Shown here: in pieces, positions 42,726 to 53,000 of the stretch | Layout of the letters: each line of letters opens with the position of its first letter | Position numbering within the stretch: the stretch's first letter is position 1 | From: Parabacteroides sp. | GTDB lineage: Bacteria; Bacteroidota; Bacteroidia; Bacteroidales; Tannerellaceae | Direction of reading: 5' to 3' | Assembly: GCA_022775005.1 (NCBI GenBank) | Contig: JALFJR010000011.1 | Coordinates: forward strand, 1-64,000 | Length of the DNA: 64,000 nucleotides | Translations under genes and position numbers: made by a program | Notes under the pieces: generated by a model | Databases searched by the model: none | What the model saw: the letters and a program-made list of their open reading frames with translations, nothing else | Told to the model about the DNA's origin: nothing

Positions 42726-44153
42726 TTACCAATTATCCGTACGGAAGGGGACGACGGGCAGTTCGGCTACATTCTTGAGGTTGCCGAGCTGGAAATCGTG
42801 GAAACCGTACCGAACCGCTACCGGCTGCTTGACACCCGGTGCGCTGACGGTTACTGTTTTCTTATTACCATCGATCTTCACTACGTTCGCCTTCACAAAG
42901 CGCTTGTCTTTGCCAGCGATCTCGAAGCCCACGATACCGTTATCTCGGTTGAAACCCTCCTCCGCATGGCGGAAGTAAAGGGTTACCTGATCCTTCTCGA
43001 TCTCCATGTGATCATAGACCGGGCCCTCGCAAGCAATGGTGCGGTACCCATAGGTCTTGTTGAGCGCCATATAGGCCAATCGCTCCCCTACGGTTCGCTT
43101 GTTCTTTGGATGGATCTGTCGCCGTTCATATTCCTCCACCAAGTCGTTGGTAGAGACCATACCGCTATTCGGAATCAGCTGCGAGGCCTTGTATTGTTGC
43201 TCGCGCAGCAAGGCTCCGTTATCTTCCTTCCCATAATAATAGGGCGCAATCTCCACCAAGTAGAAAGGTAGCTCCTCCGAACCCCAAAGCTTGCGCCAGT
43301 GGCTGACCATAGTGGCCAAGCGGTTGGCATAATCCGGGCGACCCACATTGGAGCAACCTTGATACCAAAGGAATCCTTTGATGGTGTATTTGCAGGAGGG
43401 CTTCAACAGACCGTTATACATGATCATCGGTTGGAGCATCGGATGGCATTTCTCGTCATTGCCGGCCAAGCTGAGATCGACATCGGGATAACCTTGCAGG
43501 ATCTCCTTCGGCAGCCAACCCTCTACGGTAGAGCCACCCCAGCTGCAATTGATGATACCGACTGGCACGTTCAGCACCTCGGTCAATAGCGTAGCGAAGT
43601 AATAGGCGGTCGCGCCAAAGCCCGGTGCGTTTGCCGGATCGCAGGTTTCCCATTCGCCCCCTTGGGGATAGGCTTGCGGTTCGACAGCCCCCCGACGATC
43701 AATGGTGGCATAGCGCACTGAACGACGATACTTCCCGGAGGTGGCAATTGTTTGGTTACCGCCCTCGATCGGACAGTGCCAGAAGCCTCTCAGCGGCATC
43801 TCCATATTGGATTGGCCGGAACCAAACCATACTTCGCCAATCAAGAGATCATGCAAAACGATCTTATCGGTACCGTCAGACAGGGTGACCTGTTGCGGCT
43901 CGAAGGTAGCGGAGGGAGTCTGCAGCCAGAGCTCCCATTGCCCCTTGGCATCAGCTGTTGCCTGATAGGTCTGCTGATCCCACGAGTTGGTTGCGGTTAC
44001 TTGTGCGTTTGGTGTAGATTCGCCCCAAAGTCTCACTTTGGTAGCCTGTTGCAGCACCATGTTATCGCCGACCAAGGCAGGCAGCTTGATCTCTGCCCAA
44101 ACGCTGGAGGCGCAGGCTAATAGCGCTACTAACGAAAGAATTGTCTTTTTCAT
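42726..44153 (-). CDS. Sialate O-acetylesterase (SGNH family)
   Basis: The 475-residue protein has a signal peptide (MKKTILSLVALLACASSVWA) and is periplasmic. It removes acetyl groups from O-acetylated sialic acids or other glycans. The catalytic Ser lies in VWFGSGQSNMEMPL near residue 112 and the Gly and Asn blocks of the family in INCSWGGSTVEGWLP near 200. A small beta-domain precedes the catalytic part. The C-terminal His of the triad lies in the region ERRQIHPKNKRTVGERLA. It starts 12 bp after the GH36 gene, with which it forms a glycan-degrading pair. Confidence 0.92.
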   Translation of the reverse strand: MKKTILSLVALLACASSVWAEIKLPALVGDNMVLQQATKVRLWGESTPNAQVTATNSWDQQTYQATADAKGQWELWLQTPSATFEPQQVTLSDGTDKIVLHDLLIGEVWFGSGQSNMEMPLRGFWHCPIEGGNQTIATSGKYRRSVRYATIDRRGAVEPQAYPQGGEWETCDPANAPGFGATAYYFATLLTEVLNVPVGIINCSWGGSTVEGWLPKEILQGYPDVDLSLAGNDEKCHPMLQPMIMYNGLLKPSCKYTIKGFLWYQGCSNVGRPDYANRLATMVSHWRKLWGSEELPFYLVEIAPYYYGKEDNGALLREQQYKASQLIPNSGMVSTNDLVEEYERRQIHPKNKRTVGERLAYMALNKTYGYRTIACEGPVYDHMEIEKDQVTLYFRHAEEGFNRDNGIVGFEIAGKDKRFVKANVVKIDGNKKTVTVSAPGVKQPVAVRYGFHDFQLGNLKNVAELPVVPFRTDNW

Positions 44154-44165
44154 GTTAATCCAGAT

Positions 44166-46367
44166 TTAAAGCGTTACTGCATTCACTTCAATCACACGGC
44201 TCTTTGTCTGTCCTGTCGTGAAGAGATAGAGACCCACTTTCATCAGATAATCGCCACTGTAGGTTTGTCCGTTCTCCTTGAGGGAGGAGCGCTGTCCGGG
44301 CATGAGGTTGATCTCCTCAATGCGGTATTGCTTGTCGGGATCCAGCCCTTGCAGCTTCACGGGCAACAGCTTCTCGCCATAACGCGGATGGATGTCGAAC
44401 GCAAACACAACACCTTTCGCTTGTGTCTTGTCCATATACATTACGGAAGCGTGGTTGCCTTCGTAGGGGGAAACCAAGCGATAGAGATCGCCCTCCAAAA
44501 TGGCGGGTTTCAATCGGTTGTAGTTGGCGACAGCTGTTTGGCAATAGGCCAATTCGTCTGCGCTCAACTCTTTCAAGCCGATGTCGAATCCTAACTTGCC
44601 CATCATGGCTACATCGGTGCGAAACTTGACACTGGTCTGCTTGTTCCAGCTGGTGACGTGTGCGCACATCGTTTTAGCTGGGAAGAACTGCGAGAAGCCC
44701 CACTGTATGAAGATGCGCTCTACCGGGTCGGTATCATCGCTACACCAGAACTCCGTGAAGTATTTCATCGCCTCGTAGTCGCAACGTGCGCCACCCCCTG
44801 AGCAGAGCATGATCGGCAGGTTCGGATAGTTGGCTGCCACCCGACGGAACACGTTATAGACGCCTCTGACGTGATCGATATACAGATTCTGCTGTTTCTC
44901 TTTCAAGTAGGGAGAATAGATATTGGTGATCGGGCTGTTGCAGTCCCATTTGAAGAAGGCCAAATCAGGGTTCTCCTTCATGATCTTCTCAACAACGCTA
45001 TAGACGTAATCCTGTACGGCAGGATTGCTGAGATCAAGCACCAACTGATTCCGGTAATAGTAGGTCTCACGGTTGGGCAACCGGATGGCCCAATCAGGAT
45101 GTTGCTCAAACAGTTCACTCTTCGGGTTCACCATTTCCGGCTCGATCCAGATACCGAATTTCACGCCTGCCTCCTTAGCGGATTTTACCAAATGGGGAAT
45201 GCCGTTGGGCAATTTATTGCGTGTCACTTCCCAATCTCCCAATCCTGCTTTATCGTTGGAACGGGGATATTTGTTGGCAAACCAACCATCATCGAGGAGG
45301 AAGAGATCGACGCCCAACTGCTTCGCCTCTTTCATCAGGTTCTCTAACTGTTTCTCTGTGAAGTTAAAGCTGGTGTTTTCCCAATTGTTAAGCAGGGTCA
45401 TGCGGTCTGCTTTGCCCGCTTTCACCTGATAGTTGCGTGCCCAGTCGTGGAAACTACGGCTGGCCTTTCCTGCGCCCTGATGGCTCAGCGTGAAAATAAA
45501 CTCCGGTGTGACAAACCATTCACCCGGCTTCAGCTCGTAGGCAGAGGCGTAGGGGTTGATGCCAGAGATCACACGCAGGTTGCCTGCGTTATCTACCTCG
45601 AAAGTGAAGCGGAAATTACCTGTCCAGCCGATGGTGCCCAATAATACCTCGCCTTCGTTCTCCTGTACCGGTGCGCCTAATCCTAACTCGAAGAAGGGAG
45701 AGACATGCATGGCGGCACGTGAGCCCAATTTGGTGTCGAGAATCTTCTTTCCGTAATGCAATTCTTGGCTACTCATCTGTACCTCTTTCGCCCAATCGCC
45801 GCTAAACTCCGTCAGCACATATTTGTCGCGGGCGAAATAGAGCATGTTGGAGGCATAGCGAGAGATGGTGATCGGTCGTTTCTCCGTGTGTCTCAGCTCT
45901 GTCCATGCCTTGATCACGTTCTCTTTGGCATAGCTGATGTAGTGTAGTTTAGCCTCTACGGGATACACTTCGTCTTTCAACTGGATGATCGTCTCTGAGG
46001 CGTTTGCGTCAATGACACGAGTCTCTGAGGATACAAAGGTGAAGAGGCTGGTCATATTGCCATCGTTGTGCTGAATGGCAAAAGCAGGCTCGAAATAATC
46101 CTCCATGCCGGATGCGGGATAGACCTCCCAACCACGGGTCGACACACTGCCGTCGGTGGAGGAATGAACGTTCCAAGCCAAGTGCGTCAAATCAGCCTGG
46201 TGGCGTAGTTTGCTACCCAAATAACTTTGATACAGCCGTCCGTTAGGTGCGACTTGTAAGATTAGGTCTGTCTCATTTGTGGAAATCCGAATCTGTTGAT
46301 CCGATGATGCGATGGCTTGCCCGATACAAAATAATCCGAGCAATAAAGAAAGGAAAAGATGTCTCAT
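44166..46367 (-). CDS. Alpha-galactosidase, glycoside hydrolase family 36
   Basis: The 733-residue enzyme has a signal peptide (MRHLFLSLLLGLFCIGQAIA), an N-terminal beta-sandwich, a TIM barrel and a C-terminal beta domain, the standard GH36 layout. The barrel carries LLDDGWFANKYPR near 355, the nucleophile Asp in FFKWDCNSPITN near 472 and the acid/base in EFWCSDDTDPVERIF near 543. It hydrolyses alpha-1,6-galactosides such as melibiose, raffinose or galactomannan side chains. It lies 12 bp before the sialate esterase gene. There is no adjacent SusCD pair in the same run; the nearest is at 48.5-53.2 kb, beyond IMPDH. Confidence 0.93.
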   Translation of the reverse strand: MRHLFLSLLLGLFCIGQAIASSDQQIRISTNETDLILQVAPNGRLYQSYLGSKLRHQADLTHLAWNVHSSTDGSVSTRGWEVYPASGMEDYFEPAFAIQHNDGNMTSLFTFVSSETRVIDANASETIIQLKDEVYPVEAKLHYISYAKENVIKAWTELRHTEKRPITISRYASNMLYFARDKYVLTEFSGDWAKEVQMSSQELHYGKKILDTKLGSRAAMHVSPFFELGLGAPVQENEGEVLLGTIGWTGNFRFTFEVDNAGNLRVISGINPYASAYELKPGEWFVTPEFIFTLSHQGAGKASRSFHDWARNYQVKAGKADRMTLLNNWENTSFNFTEKQLENLMKEAKQLGVDLFLLDDGWFANKYPRSNDKAGLGDWEVTRNKLPNGIPHLVKSAKEAGVKFGIWIEPEMVNPKSELFEQHPDWAIRLPNRETYYYRNQLVLDLSNPAVQDYVYSVVEKIMKENPDLAFFKWDCNSPITNIYSPYLKEKQQNLYIDHVRGVYNVFRRVAANYPNLPIMLCSGGGARCDYEAMKYFTEFWCSDDTDPVERIFIQWGFSQFFPAKTMCAHVTSWNKQTSVKFRTDVAMMGKLGFDIGLKELSADELAYCQTAVANYNRLKPAILEGDLYRLVSPYEGNHASVMYMDKTQAKGVVFAFDIHPRYGEKLLPVKLQGLDPDKQYRIEEINLMPGQRSSLKENGQTYSGDYLMKVGLYLFTTGQTKSRVIEVNAVTL

Positions 46368-46386
46368 GATAATAGCTTTTGGAATA

Positions 46387-46421
46387 AAAAAGGGGTATCC
46401 TTTTTAGAGACACCCCTTTTT
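46387..46421 (-). terminator. Intrinsic terminator of the IMPDH gene
   Basis: AAAAAGGGGT and ACCCCTTTTT pair around a 15-nt loop just past the IMPDH stop at 46434. The T-run on the minus strand (complement of the left A-run) fits a terminator for that gene. Confidence 0.75.
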
Positions 46422-46433
46422 CTATATATAATA

Positions 46434-47927
46434 TTAATGTTGTTCTTTCAAGATAACGTCATGTGCGCCACCCTCTACGATACTGGTGGAGGAGACGAGT
46501 GTGATCTTGGCCTGCTGCTGCAATTGCTGGATCGTAGTAGAGCCACAACTGCACATCGTAGCGATCATCTTGCCTAACGTTACTTTTAAGTTATCTTTCA
46601 TCTTACCGGCATAAGGTACGTAGCTATCTACGCCCTCCTCAAACTTCATGCCTTCTGTGCCGCCCATGTCGTAGCGTTGCCAGTTCTTCGCACGGTTAGA
46701 GCCTTCGCCCCAGTATTCCTTCACGAAGTTGTTACCAATCTTCAGCTTCTTCGTCGGAGATTCGTCGAAGCGAGCGAAGTAACGACCCATCATCAAGAAG
46801 TCGGCACCCATTGCTAAGGCCAATACCATGTGGTAGTCGTGCACCAAACCACCATCGCTACAGATAGGAATGTAAACGCCGTGCTCCTTGAAGTACGCAT
46901 CACGAGCCTTCGCTACGTCGATCAACGCGGTTGCTTGGCCGCGACCGATACCTTTCTGCTCACGGGTGATACAGATAGAACCACCGCCGATACCTACCTT
47001 GATGAAATCTGCGCCTGCGTTCGCTAAATAGTTGAAACCCTCTTGGTCAACGATGTTACCGGCACCTACCAATACCTTGTTGCCATAATTTTCCTTGATC
47101 CATTTCAAAGTTTCATATTGCCACTCGGAGTAACCATCCGAAGAGTCGATGCAGACTACATCTACGCCTGCCTCTACCAAAGCCGGCACACGCTCTTTGT
47201 AGTCGCGGGTATTGATTCCGGCACCCACCAACAGCTTCTTGTCCGCACCCGAAAGCTCCATCGGATTCTCGCGATGGCTGTCATAGTCCTTACGGAAGAC
47301 AAAATATTGCAGGTGCTGCTCCTTATCTATAATAGGTAATGTATTCAACTTATGATCCCAGATAATCTGGTTGGCCTCACTCAACGTGATGCCCAGTTCT
47401 CCGACGATCAACTTCGAGAAGGGAGTCATGAACTCGCTTACCTTTTTATCCATCGGATCTTTACCCTCACGGTAATCACGGCTGGTGACCATACCTAACA
47501 ACTTGCCGTTAGGTGTACCATCATCGGTGACACCAATCGTGGAATGCTCTGTCTGGCGTACCAAGGCCAATACGTCTGCCAGGGTATGATCCGGTGTCAG
47601 ATTGGAATCGCTAATCACGAATCCAGCTTTGAACTTCTTTACCTTACGTACCATGTCTGCTTGGCTGGCAATAGGCTGTGAGCCGAAGATGAAAGAGAGG
47701 CCACCATTACGTGCCAACTCGATTGCTAACTCCGGACCCGATACAGATTGCATGATCGCAGAGACGAACGGGATGTTCAACTCGATAGCGGATTGCTCAC
47801 CTGCCTTGAACTTGACAAGCGGCGTTTTCAGCGATACGTTGGTAGGAATGCACTCTTTAGTTGTTAAACCAGGAATGAGAAGGTACTCACCGAAAGTTCT
47901 TGAAACATCGTTTAAATAGATTGCCAT
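46434..47927 (-). CDS. guaB: IMP dehydrogenase, Tritrichomonas-type
   Basis: The start is ATG 47927 ([10 protein letters not shown]), 24 codons inside a longer frame, giving 497 residues. It oxidises IMP to XMP with NAD in guanine nucleotide synthesis. CBS domains occupy about 100-220. The catalytic loop reads [18 protein letters not shown], not the usual bacterial GPGSICTTR followed by VAGVGVPQ. With this start the catalytic Cys is residue 319 and the Arg-Tyr pair in NWQRYD is 418-419, the same numbers as in the Tritrichomonas foetus enzyme. Other blocks ([26 protein letters not shown]) match that protein as I recall it. It lies 66 bp before the GH36 gene on the same strand, separated by a terminator. 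Confidence 0.95.
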   Translation of the reverse strand: MAIYLNDVSRTFGEYLLIPGLTTKECIPTNVSLKTPLVKFKAGEQSAIELNIPFVSAIMQSVSGPELAIELARNGGLSFIFGSQPIASQADMVRKVKKFKAGFVISDSNLTPDHTLADVLALVRQTEHSTIGVTDDGTPNGKLLGMVTSRDYREGKDPMDKKVSEFMTPFSKLIVGELGITLSEANQIIWDHKLNTLPIIDKEQHLQYFVFRKDYDSHRENPMELSGADKKLLVGAGINTRDYKERVPALVEAGVDVVCIDSSDGYSEWQYETLKWIKENYGNKVLVGAGNIVDQEGFNYLANAGADFIKVGIGGGSICITREQKGIGRGQATALIDVAKARDAYFKEHGVYIPICSDGGLVHDYHMVLALAMGADFLMMGRYFARFDESPTKKLKIGNNFVKEYWGEGSNRAKNWQRYDMGGTEGMKFEEGVDSYVPYAGKMKDNLKVTLGKMIATMCSCGSTTIQQLQQQAKITLVSSTSIVEGGAHDVILKEQH

Positions 47928-48022
47928 AGATATTTTGCTATTTACAAGATCTGATTTATATATTTGCGCGAAGATAGCGATTTCCCGTGGATTCCACATC
48001 CCTTATGTGGGATAAAATAAAA

Positions 48023-48058
48023 AAATGCCGCTGTCCCGTTTTTGAGATAGCGGCATTT
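48023..48058 (-). terminator. Intrinsic terminator of the DUF3467 gene
   Basis: AAATGCCGCT (48023-48032) and AGCGGCATTT (48049-48058) form a perfect 10-bp stem. On the minus strand it is followed by a T-rich run and sits 20 bp after the stop. Confidence 0.8.
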
Positions 48059-48077
48059 CTTTATGGGTGGGAATTTT

Positions 48078-48395
48078 TTAAGCCTCTCCCTTCGGTCCGT
48101 TGAAATCTGCGAAGTTAGCGGTCTTTGCGCTCTCTGCAGCCTTTTGCATTTGCTCACCGAACTTCTTCAGGTTGTCTTGCAATGCAAAGAACAGACGCTG
48201 TGCGTTATCCGGAGTCATGATGATGCGGCTCTTTACCTCAGCCTTCGGTGCGCCAGGCACCATACGGATAAAATCAAAAATAAACTCAGAGGCTGAGTGA
48301 GAGATTACGGCTAAGTTTGCGTATGTACCCTGAGCCATCTCCTCAGACAATGCAATCTGGATCTCGTTGCTGTTAGCTTGCTTGTTTTCTTCCAT
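48078..48395 (-). CDS. DUF3467 protein
   Basis: The 105-residue cytosolic protein fits DUF3467, a small family common in Bacteroidetes. The pattern is a beta-rich first half (EIQIALSEEMAQGTYANLAVISHSASEFIFDF), then RMVPGAPKAEVKSRIIMTPDNAQRLFFALQDNL, and a helical Lys/Ala/Glu-rich end. The function is not established. It is monocistronic, with a terminator after it and 133 bp between it and the SusD gene on the same strand. Confidence 0.88.
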   Translation of the reverse strand: MEENKQANSNEIQIALSEEMAQGTYANLAVISHSASEFIFDFIRMVPGAPKAEVKSRIIMTPDNAQRLFFALQDNLKKFGEQMQKAAESAKTANFADFNGPKGEA

Positions 48396-48485
48396 GTTGT
48401 AAAAATTTATAGATTAAATCGTATTAATTCGCGGGCAAAAATACATAAATAATCCATACTTACCGCATGTTTACCTTTATATTTA

Positions 48486-48516
48486 TACGGAGGAAGCTTT
48501 GCGTGCTTCCTCCGTA
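48486..48516 (-). terminator. Stem-loop after the SusD-like gene
   Basis: TACGGAGGAAGC and GCTTCCTCCGTA form a perfect 12-bp stem with a 7-nt loop, 12 bp past the SusD stop on the minus strand. The T-run after it is weak, so it may be a terminator or an mRNA 3' stabiliser. Confidence 0.65.
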
Positions 48517-48528
48517 GTATATCGCATT

Positions 48529-50073
48529 CTACTTCAAGATCCACATAATTCCCATATAATCGTCTGAACCGCCATACTGCGAAGCGATCGCTTGGGAAAC
48601 ATTGTCCATGTTATAGTCCAACTCATCAGAGGGATACATCCAACGCAATGGCATCTTGTCAGTCGGTGTGTTGCGGTTGGATTTTGGATTGATAGGAAAC
48701 TCTGGCACACCTGTGCGGCGATACTCATAGAAGGCCGTGTATGGAGTTTGCAAGAAGAGCATGATGTACTTCTGCCAGATGATCTGCTTCAACTGTTCCT
48801 CAAAGTTAGCAGCCAAAGCAACCTCCTTACTTGCCAGATAGCTATTGATGTAGTCGTCTGTAAGTTTGCGATTATGATGATAAGCGGCATTATCAGGTGT
48901 ATTGTTCGCTACGAAGCGCATGGCCGAGCGAATACCTTCTTGATAGTAGTGCTCTGGATTTTGGCTGATGAATCCACGGAGTGCCATCTCTGCCAAGATG
49001 AAGTTCATCTCTTGGTAGCTCAGCAAGAAGACTGGTTCACCTTCAGCCAATTCCTCATAACGATCATTCAACTGGGAAACATTACCTTCGCTCACATAGC
49101 TCAAGATCTCAGCCTCAGGTAACGTAGGATCTACACCTCCATAGGCATTCCAATCAGATGCGTCCATGGAAGCATCCTCTGCGTTAGGTGTCGGCTTTGC
49201 ATAGTAGAACAGTCGGTAGTCCTTTAATTCCTTCAGCTTGTCGATCAGGATGTTGGTCATACGATCGTTGTTGGTGAAGCTATTGATTTCCTTGAAAAAT
49301 GGATACTTCTGCCCAGCCTTGTTAGAGAAGATAATCTGAAAGTTATCTGCCTCTGACTCAAAGATCGGACGATTTGCAAGAATATCTTGTATGCGGCCTT
49401 TAACATTCAATTCCGCATCATCTACTTTTCGATAGAGGTTGAGCAACAGTTTCAGTTGTAGCACGTTGACGGCTTTGCGCCATTTCGTGACATCTCCATT
49501 GTAGATATAATCTCCCTCAAACGTAGCACCTGCTGCAAAGAGGCGATCGGCTTCGTCCAGTTCCTTCAACATGCCGAGGAACACGGCTCGTTGTGAGTCA
49601 TAGGCAGGAAAATAGATTTCCTCTGATTCACCTTTCAATGCCTCTGAATAAGGTATGTCACCCATGCGCAGGGTCAGGTCGAAGAATGTATATACCCGTA
49701 CGAAGTGCGAGAATGCCGTGTAAGAATTCTTTAGCTCGTCCGTTGCTGCAAATTCAATCATTTTCTCGCAATTGCGAAGATTGCTCATTGGGCTGAAGCT
49801 GCCACGACCGAGCAGGTTAAATGCTAAGTCAATGTCTTGTGCCTCTGTCCATGAAAGGGATTTGGCTAACAATTCATCACGGATGAAATTCTTGTCGTTT
49901 CCACTGTTCATTGTGGAAATATTGCGCAACAGGCCTGTTGCCAACATGGCTGACGTGACAGTCGTTGAAGCATCAGGATTGGTGTTCACCGTCTCAAAAT
50001 CATCGCATCCCACCATCAATAGGAGCGACAATCCGCCTAAAATTATATTATTTATCTTCATAAGATTACTCAT
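48529..50073 (-). CDS. SusD/RagB-like surface lipoprotein
   Basis: The 514-residue protein has a lipoprotein signal ending LLMVGC, followed by acidic residues (DDFETVNTNPD) that fit surface export. Its helical TPR-like core and final strand match the SusD-like 2 branch (PF12771 type). It binds the ligand delivered to the SusC channel. The start is the ATG at 50073, immediately after the SusC stop; the in-frame ATG at 50061 (MKINN) also fits. No degradative enzyme is adjacent, so the nutrient cannot be predicted; SusD-like 2 members are often found with non-polysaccharide ligands. Confidence 0.93.
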   Translation of the reverse strand: MSNLMKINNIILGGLSLLLMVGCDDFETVNTNPDASTTVTSAMLATGLLRNISTMNSGNDKNFIRDELLAKSLSWTEAQDIDLAFNLLGRGSFSPMSNLRNCEKMIEFAATDELKNSYTAFSHFVRVYTFFDLTLRMGDIPYSEALKGESEEIYFPAYDSQRAVFLGMLKELDEADRLFAAGATFEGDYIYNGDVTKWRKAVNVLQLKLLLNLYRKVDDAELNVKGRIQDILANRPIFESEADNFQIIFSNKAGQKYPFFKEINSFTNNDRMTNILIDKLKELKDYRLFYYAKPTPNAEDASMDASDWNAYGGVDPTLPEAEILSYVSEGNVSQLNDRYEELAEGEPVFLLSYQEMNFILAEMALRGFISQNPEHYYQEGIRSAMRFVANNTPDNAAYHHNRKLTDDYINSYLASKEVALAANFEEQLKQIIWQKYIMLFLQTPYTAFYEYRRTGVPEFPINPKSNRNTPTDKMPLRWMYPSDELDYNMDNVSQAIASQYGGSDDYMGIMWILK

Positions 50074-53000
50074 TTAAAATTCAACTTTTAAGTTTACACC
50101 GATATAGCGCACAGATGGAGAGGCCAAATCCTCACCCTCTACACTTTCGAAGCCATCCGGATCGGAGAAACGGAAATCCTTTGTCAGCACAAATAGATTC
50201 TGACCAATTAAGCCAGCATACATGCTGTTCATACCCAGTTTGTTAACCCATGCTTTAGGAAGGTTATAACCGATAGACATCTCGCGTAATTTCAAGAAGG
50301 TCTTGTTCTGAACCAGCTTGTCCGGATTATTGCGACTACCACGCACAAAGTCTTCGTAAGAGGTTTCGATATCGTTTTTCTCAAATACACGCGTATCGGA
50401 GGTTATGCGTCCGTATTGGTCATAAGTAACCTCTCCAGAAACTACCTTAACACCTTCGGCTACATAGTTCTTCTTGCCATTCACCACTTCGTCATAACGC
50501 CATTGATTGTCGGTGTCGGGATGCGAACCTGTTTCATACATGTAAAACTCGGTATTGGCCCATGATTTTCCACCAATGCGTCCGTCGAAGTTCAATGTCA
50601 AAGTGAAGTCCTTATACTTGAATGTATTTGCCAAACCAAACTCCAAGTCGGGATCCGTGTAGCCAATCAAAGAACTGTATTGACTGCGCACCATCAAACC
50701 GTTGCTATTGATGATATAGCTACCATCAGGAGCTTTCTCATAACCGCGATAAGCATAATGGTCTGTGCGGGCTCCTTTATATACCCAAAGGTTATCAGAG
50801 CTGAATTGATCATCTAACTTGGCATAATAGCGCTTGCTGCTCGAAAGATTCAACGATACATCCCAGGAAAAATCCTTAGTCTTAATAGCGGTTGCATCAA
50901 TCGTTGCCTCTACTCCACGACGTACATACTCCTCGTCGATATTCATCAAGCGAGAGCTAAATCCTGTAGCTGCCGAGATTGTCTGGCTAATCGTGTTGTT
51001 ATAGGTGAGTTTGTTGAAGTAACTCAAGTCCAATTTGATGCGACTTCCCTCTAAGAAATGGATGTTCGTACCGATCTCCCAAGTACGGTTCGTGATCGGT
51101 TTCACATTTCCACGCAAGGAATTAGGATAAGAGGCCGTGTTCAGTCCGTTCCAAACATTTTGGCTGATTGAATAGGCTCGATTTAAATCATAGATTCCTA
51201 AGTCGGTCTTTGATACAGTCCATGATCCTCTTAATTTCCAGAAAGGAAGCCATGAGGGCATCTCGATCAGGTTAGAGGGGATAAAACTTGCGCCTAAAGA
51301 GGGATAGAAATAGGAATTGTCATCAGTTGGCAAAGTGGATGACCAGTCGTTACGTCCGGTTGCCTCTAAATAGTAGGTGTCCTTATAACCTAAGGTCAAG
51401 GTGCCGAACATACTGTTCACTTTTTTCTCGCGGGTCGATGCCTCAACCGTCGGACTCTCTACAGAGGCCATGATTGAGTAGAAACCCGGCACGGAAAGTC
51501 CATTCTTTGTCGCTGCAGAGAGGGAGTTTGTCTTTGTGTAGTATAAAGATCCTCCTAACAAACCGTCAATGCTGAAGTCTTTCCATTTCTTGTCGAATAA
51601 CAAGAAGAAATCGTAGTTCATCGTGAAGCTGGTTTCCTTCGCCTCTTTATAATAACCTAAAGCTCCATCACGCCATCCACCACGATTCTTGGAGATGGTA
51701 CCTACAGAAGAGCGAGTCACCATGTTATTGGAGTTATAGACGCCACCTGTACGCATCTGCAACTTCAACCAGGGAAGGATCTCATATTTGAATGACAACG
51801 ATCCATTGGTCGTGAAGTTATTGATTGCTTTCACCTTCTCGTATGCCTCAAAATAGGGGTTGTCATACCAATCGGTATAGTGCCAGTTTTGTTTCTCGTT
51901 GGGAATGATCCAATAGTCCTTGTATTCTCTCAGATCATATTCCGGACCTGTCCACATCAAGATATTGTACATATAGCCTGTACCGTAACCATAACCTGCG
52001 GTGTTAGGCGCAGCCTCATGCGTGAAGTTTAAGTTACCCTCTAAGGAGGCTTTCTTGCCTAACTTCAGGTCGCCGCCAATGTTGTACCAGAATTTATTCT
52101 TATGTGTATTAGGGTACTGGTTTTTGTCATACAGATAGGAGAGTGATGCACGTACACTTCCGTTTTCTCCTGAGGTAGAAACACTGACCGTCGTATTGCT
52201 GATCATACTGAACTCAAGGAAGTTTTTAAAGTTATTCTTTCCCTTGGAAGTCAACTCCATCTCACGATACTCCTTGTTGATCGGATCCCATTGTGTATAG
52301 ACACGGCCAATGTCGAGTTTGTCTCCCCATACATAGTCGATGTTGTCATATTTTCCTCCCGATCCAGCACTATAAGAGGTTTGCACCTCAGGAATCTTCA
52401 GCTGGCCGGCATTGAACATATTGCTGGTGTTCACTTCCACTTTGAAGCCTTTACCATTACCTTTCTTGGTGGTGATCATGATCGCTCCATTGCCACCACG
52501 GGAGCCATACAAAGCAGAAGCTGTCGCTCCTTTCAGCACGGTGATGTTCTCGATCACATCTTGGTTGAAGTCACTGAATGCTTGATTGGTGGGCACACCA
52601 TCTACGACAATTAACGGACTCTCTCCACGTAACTTGATGTTGGGTGCTACACCAAACTCGGTGGAGTTATACACACGTAAGCCGGAGATACGACCACTTA
52701 AACTGGTTGCGATGTTTACACCTTTGACACGGGTTAACTCCTCGCCGTCGAATTTTTGTGTTGCATAACCCAAGGCCTTTTCTGAACGAGTGATACCTAA
52801 AGCGGTGACAACTACCTCGTCCAGATTCTGGGTATCTTCTTTCAAAGCAATCTTAATCAACTGCTTATTAGCAGGCACCTCTTGAGAGACAAAACCGATG
52901 TAAGAGATTACCAAGACCGCATTGGATTCCGCAGGCAAAGAGAAATGTCCATCCATATCGGTCATTGTACCATTAGTCGTGCCTTTTACGACTACATTTA

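Noticed and set aside
47928..47999. 24-codon N-terminal extension of IMPDH
   Set aside because: The start at 47927 fits the family length and gives catalytic residue numbers that match the parasite enzyme.
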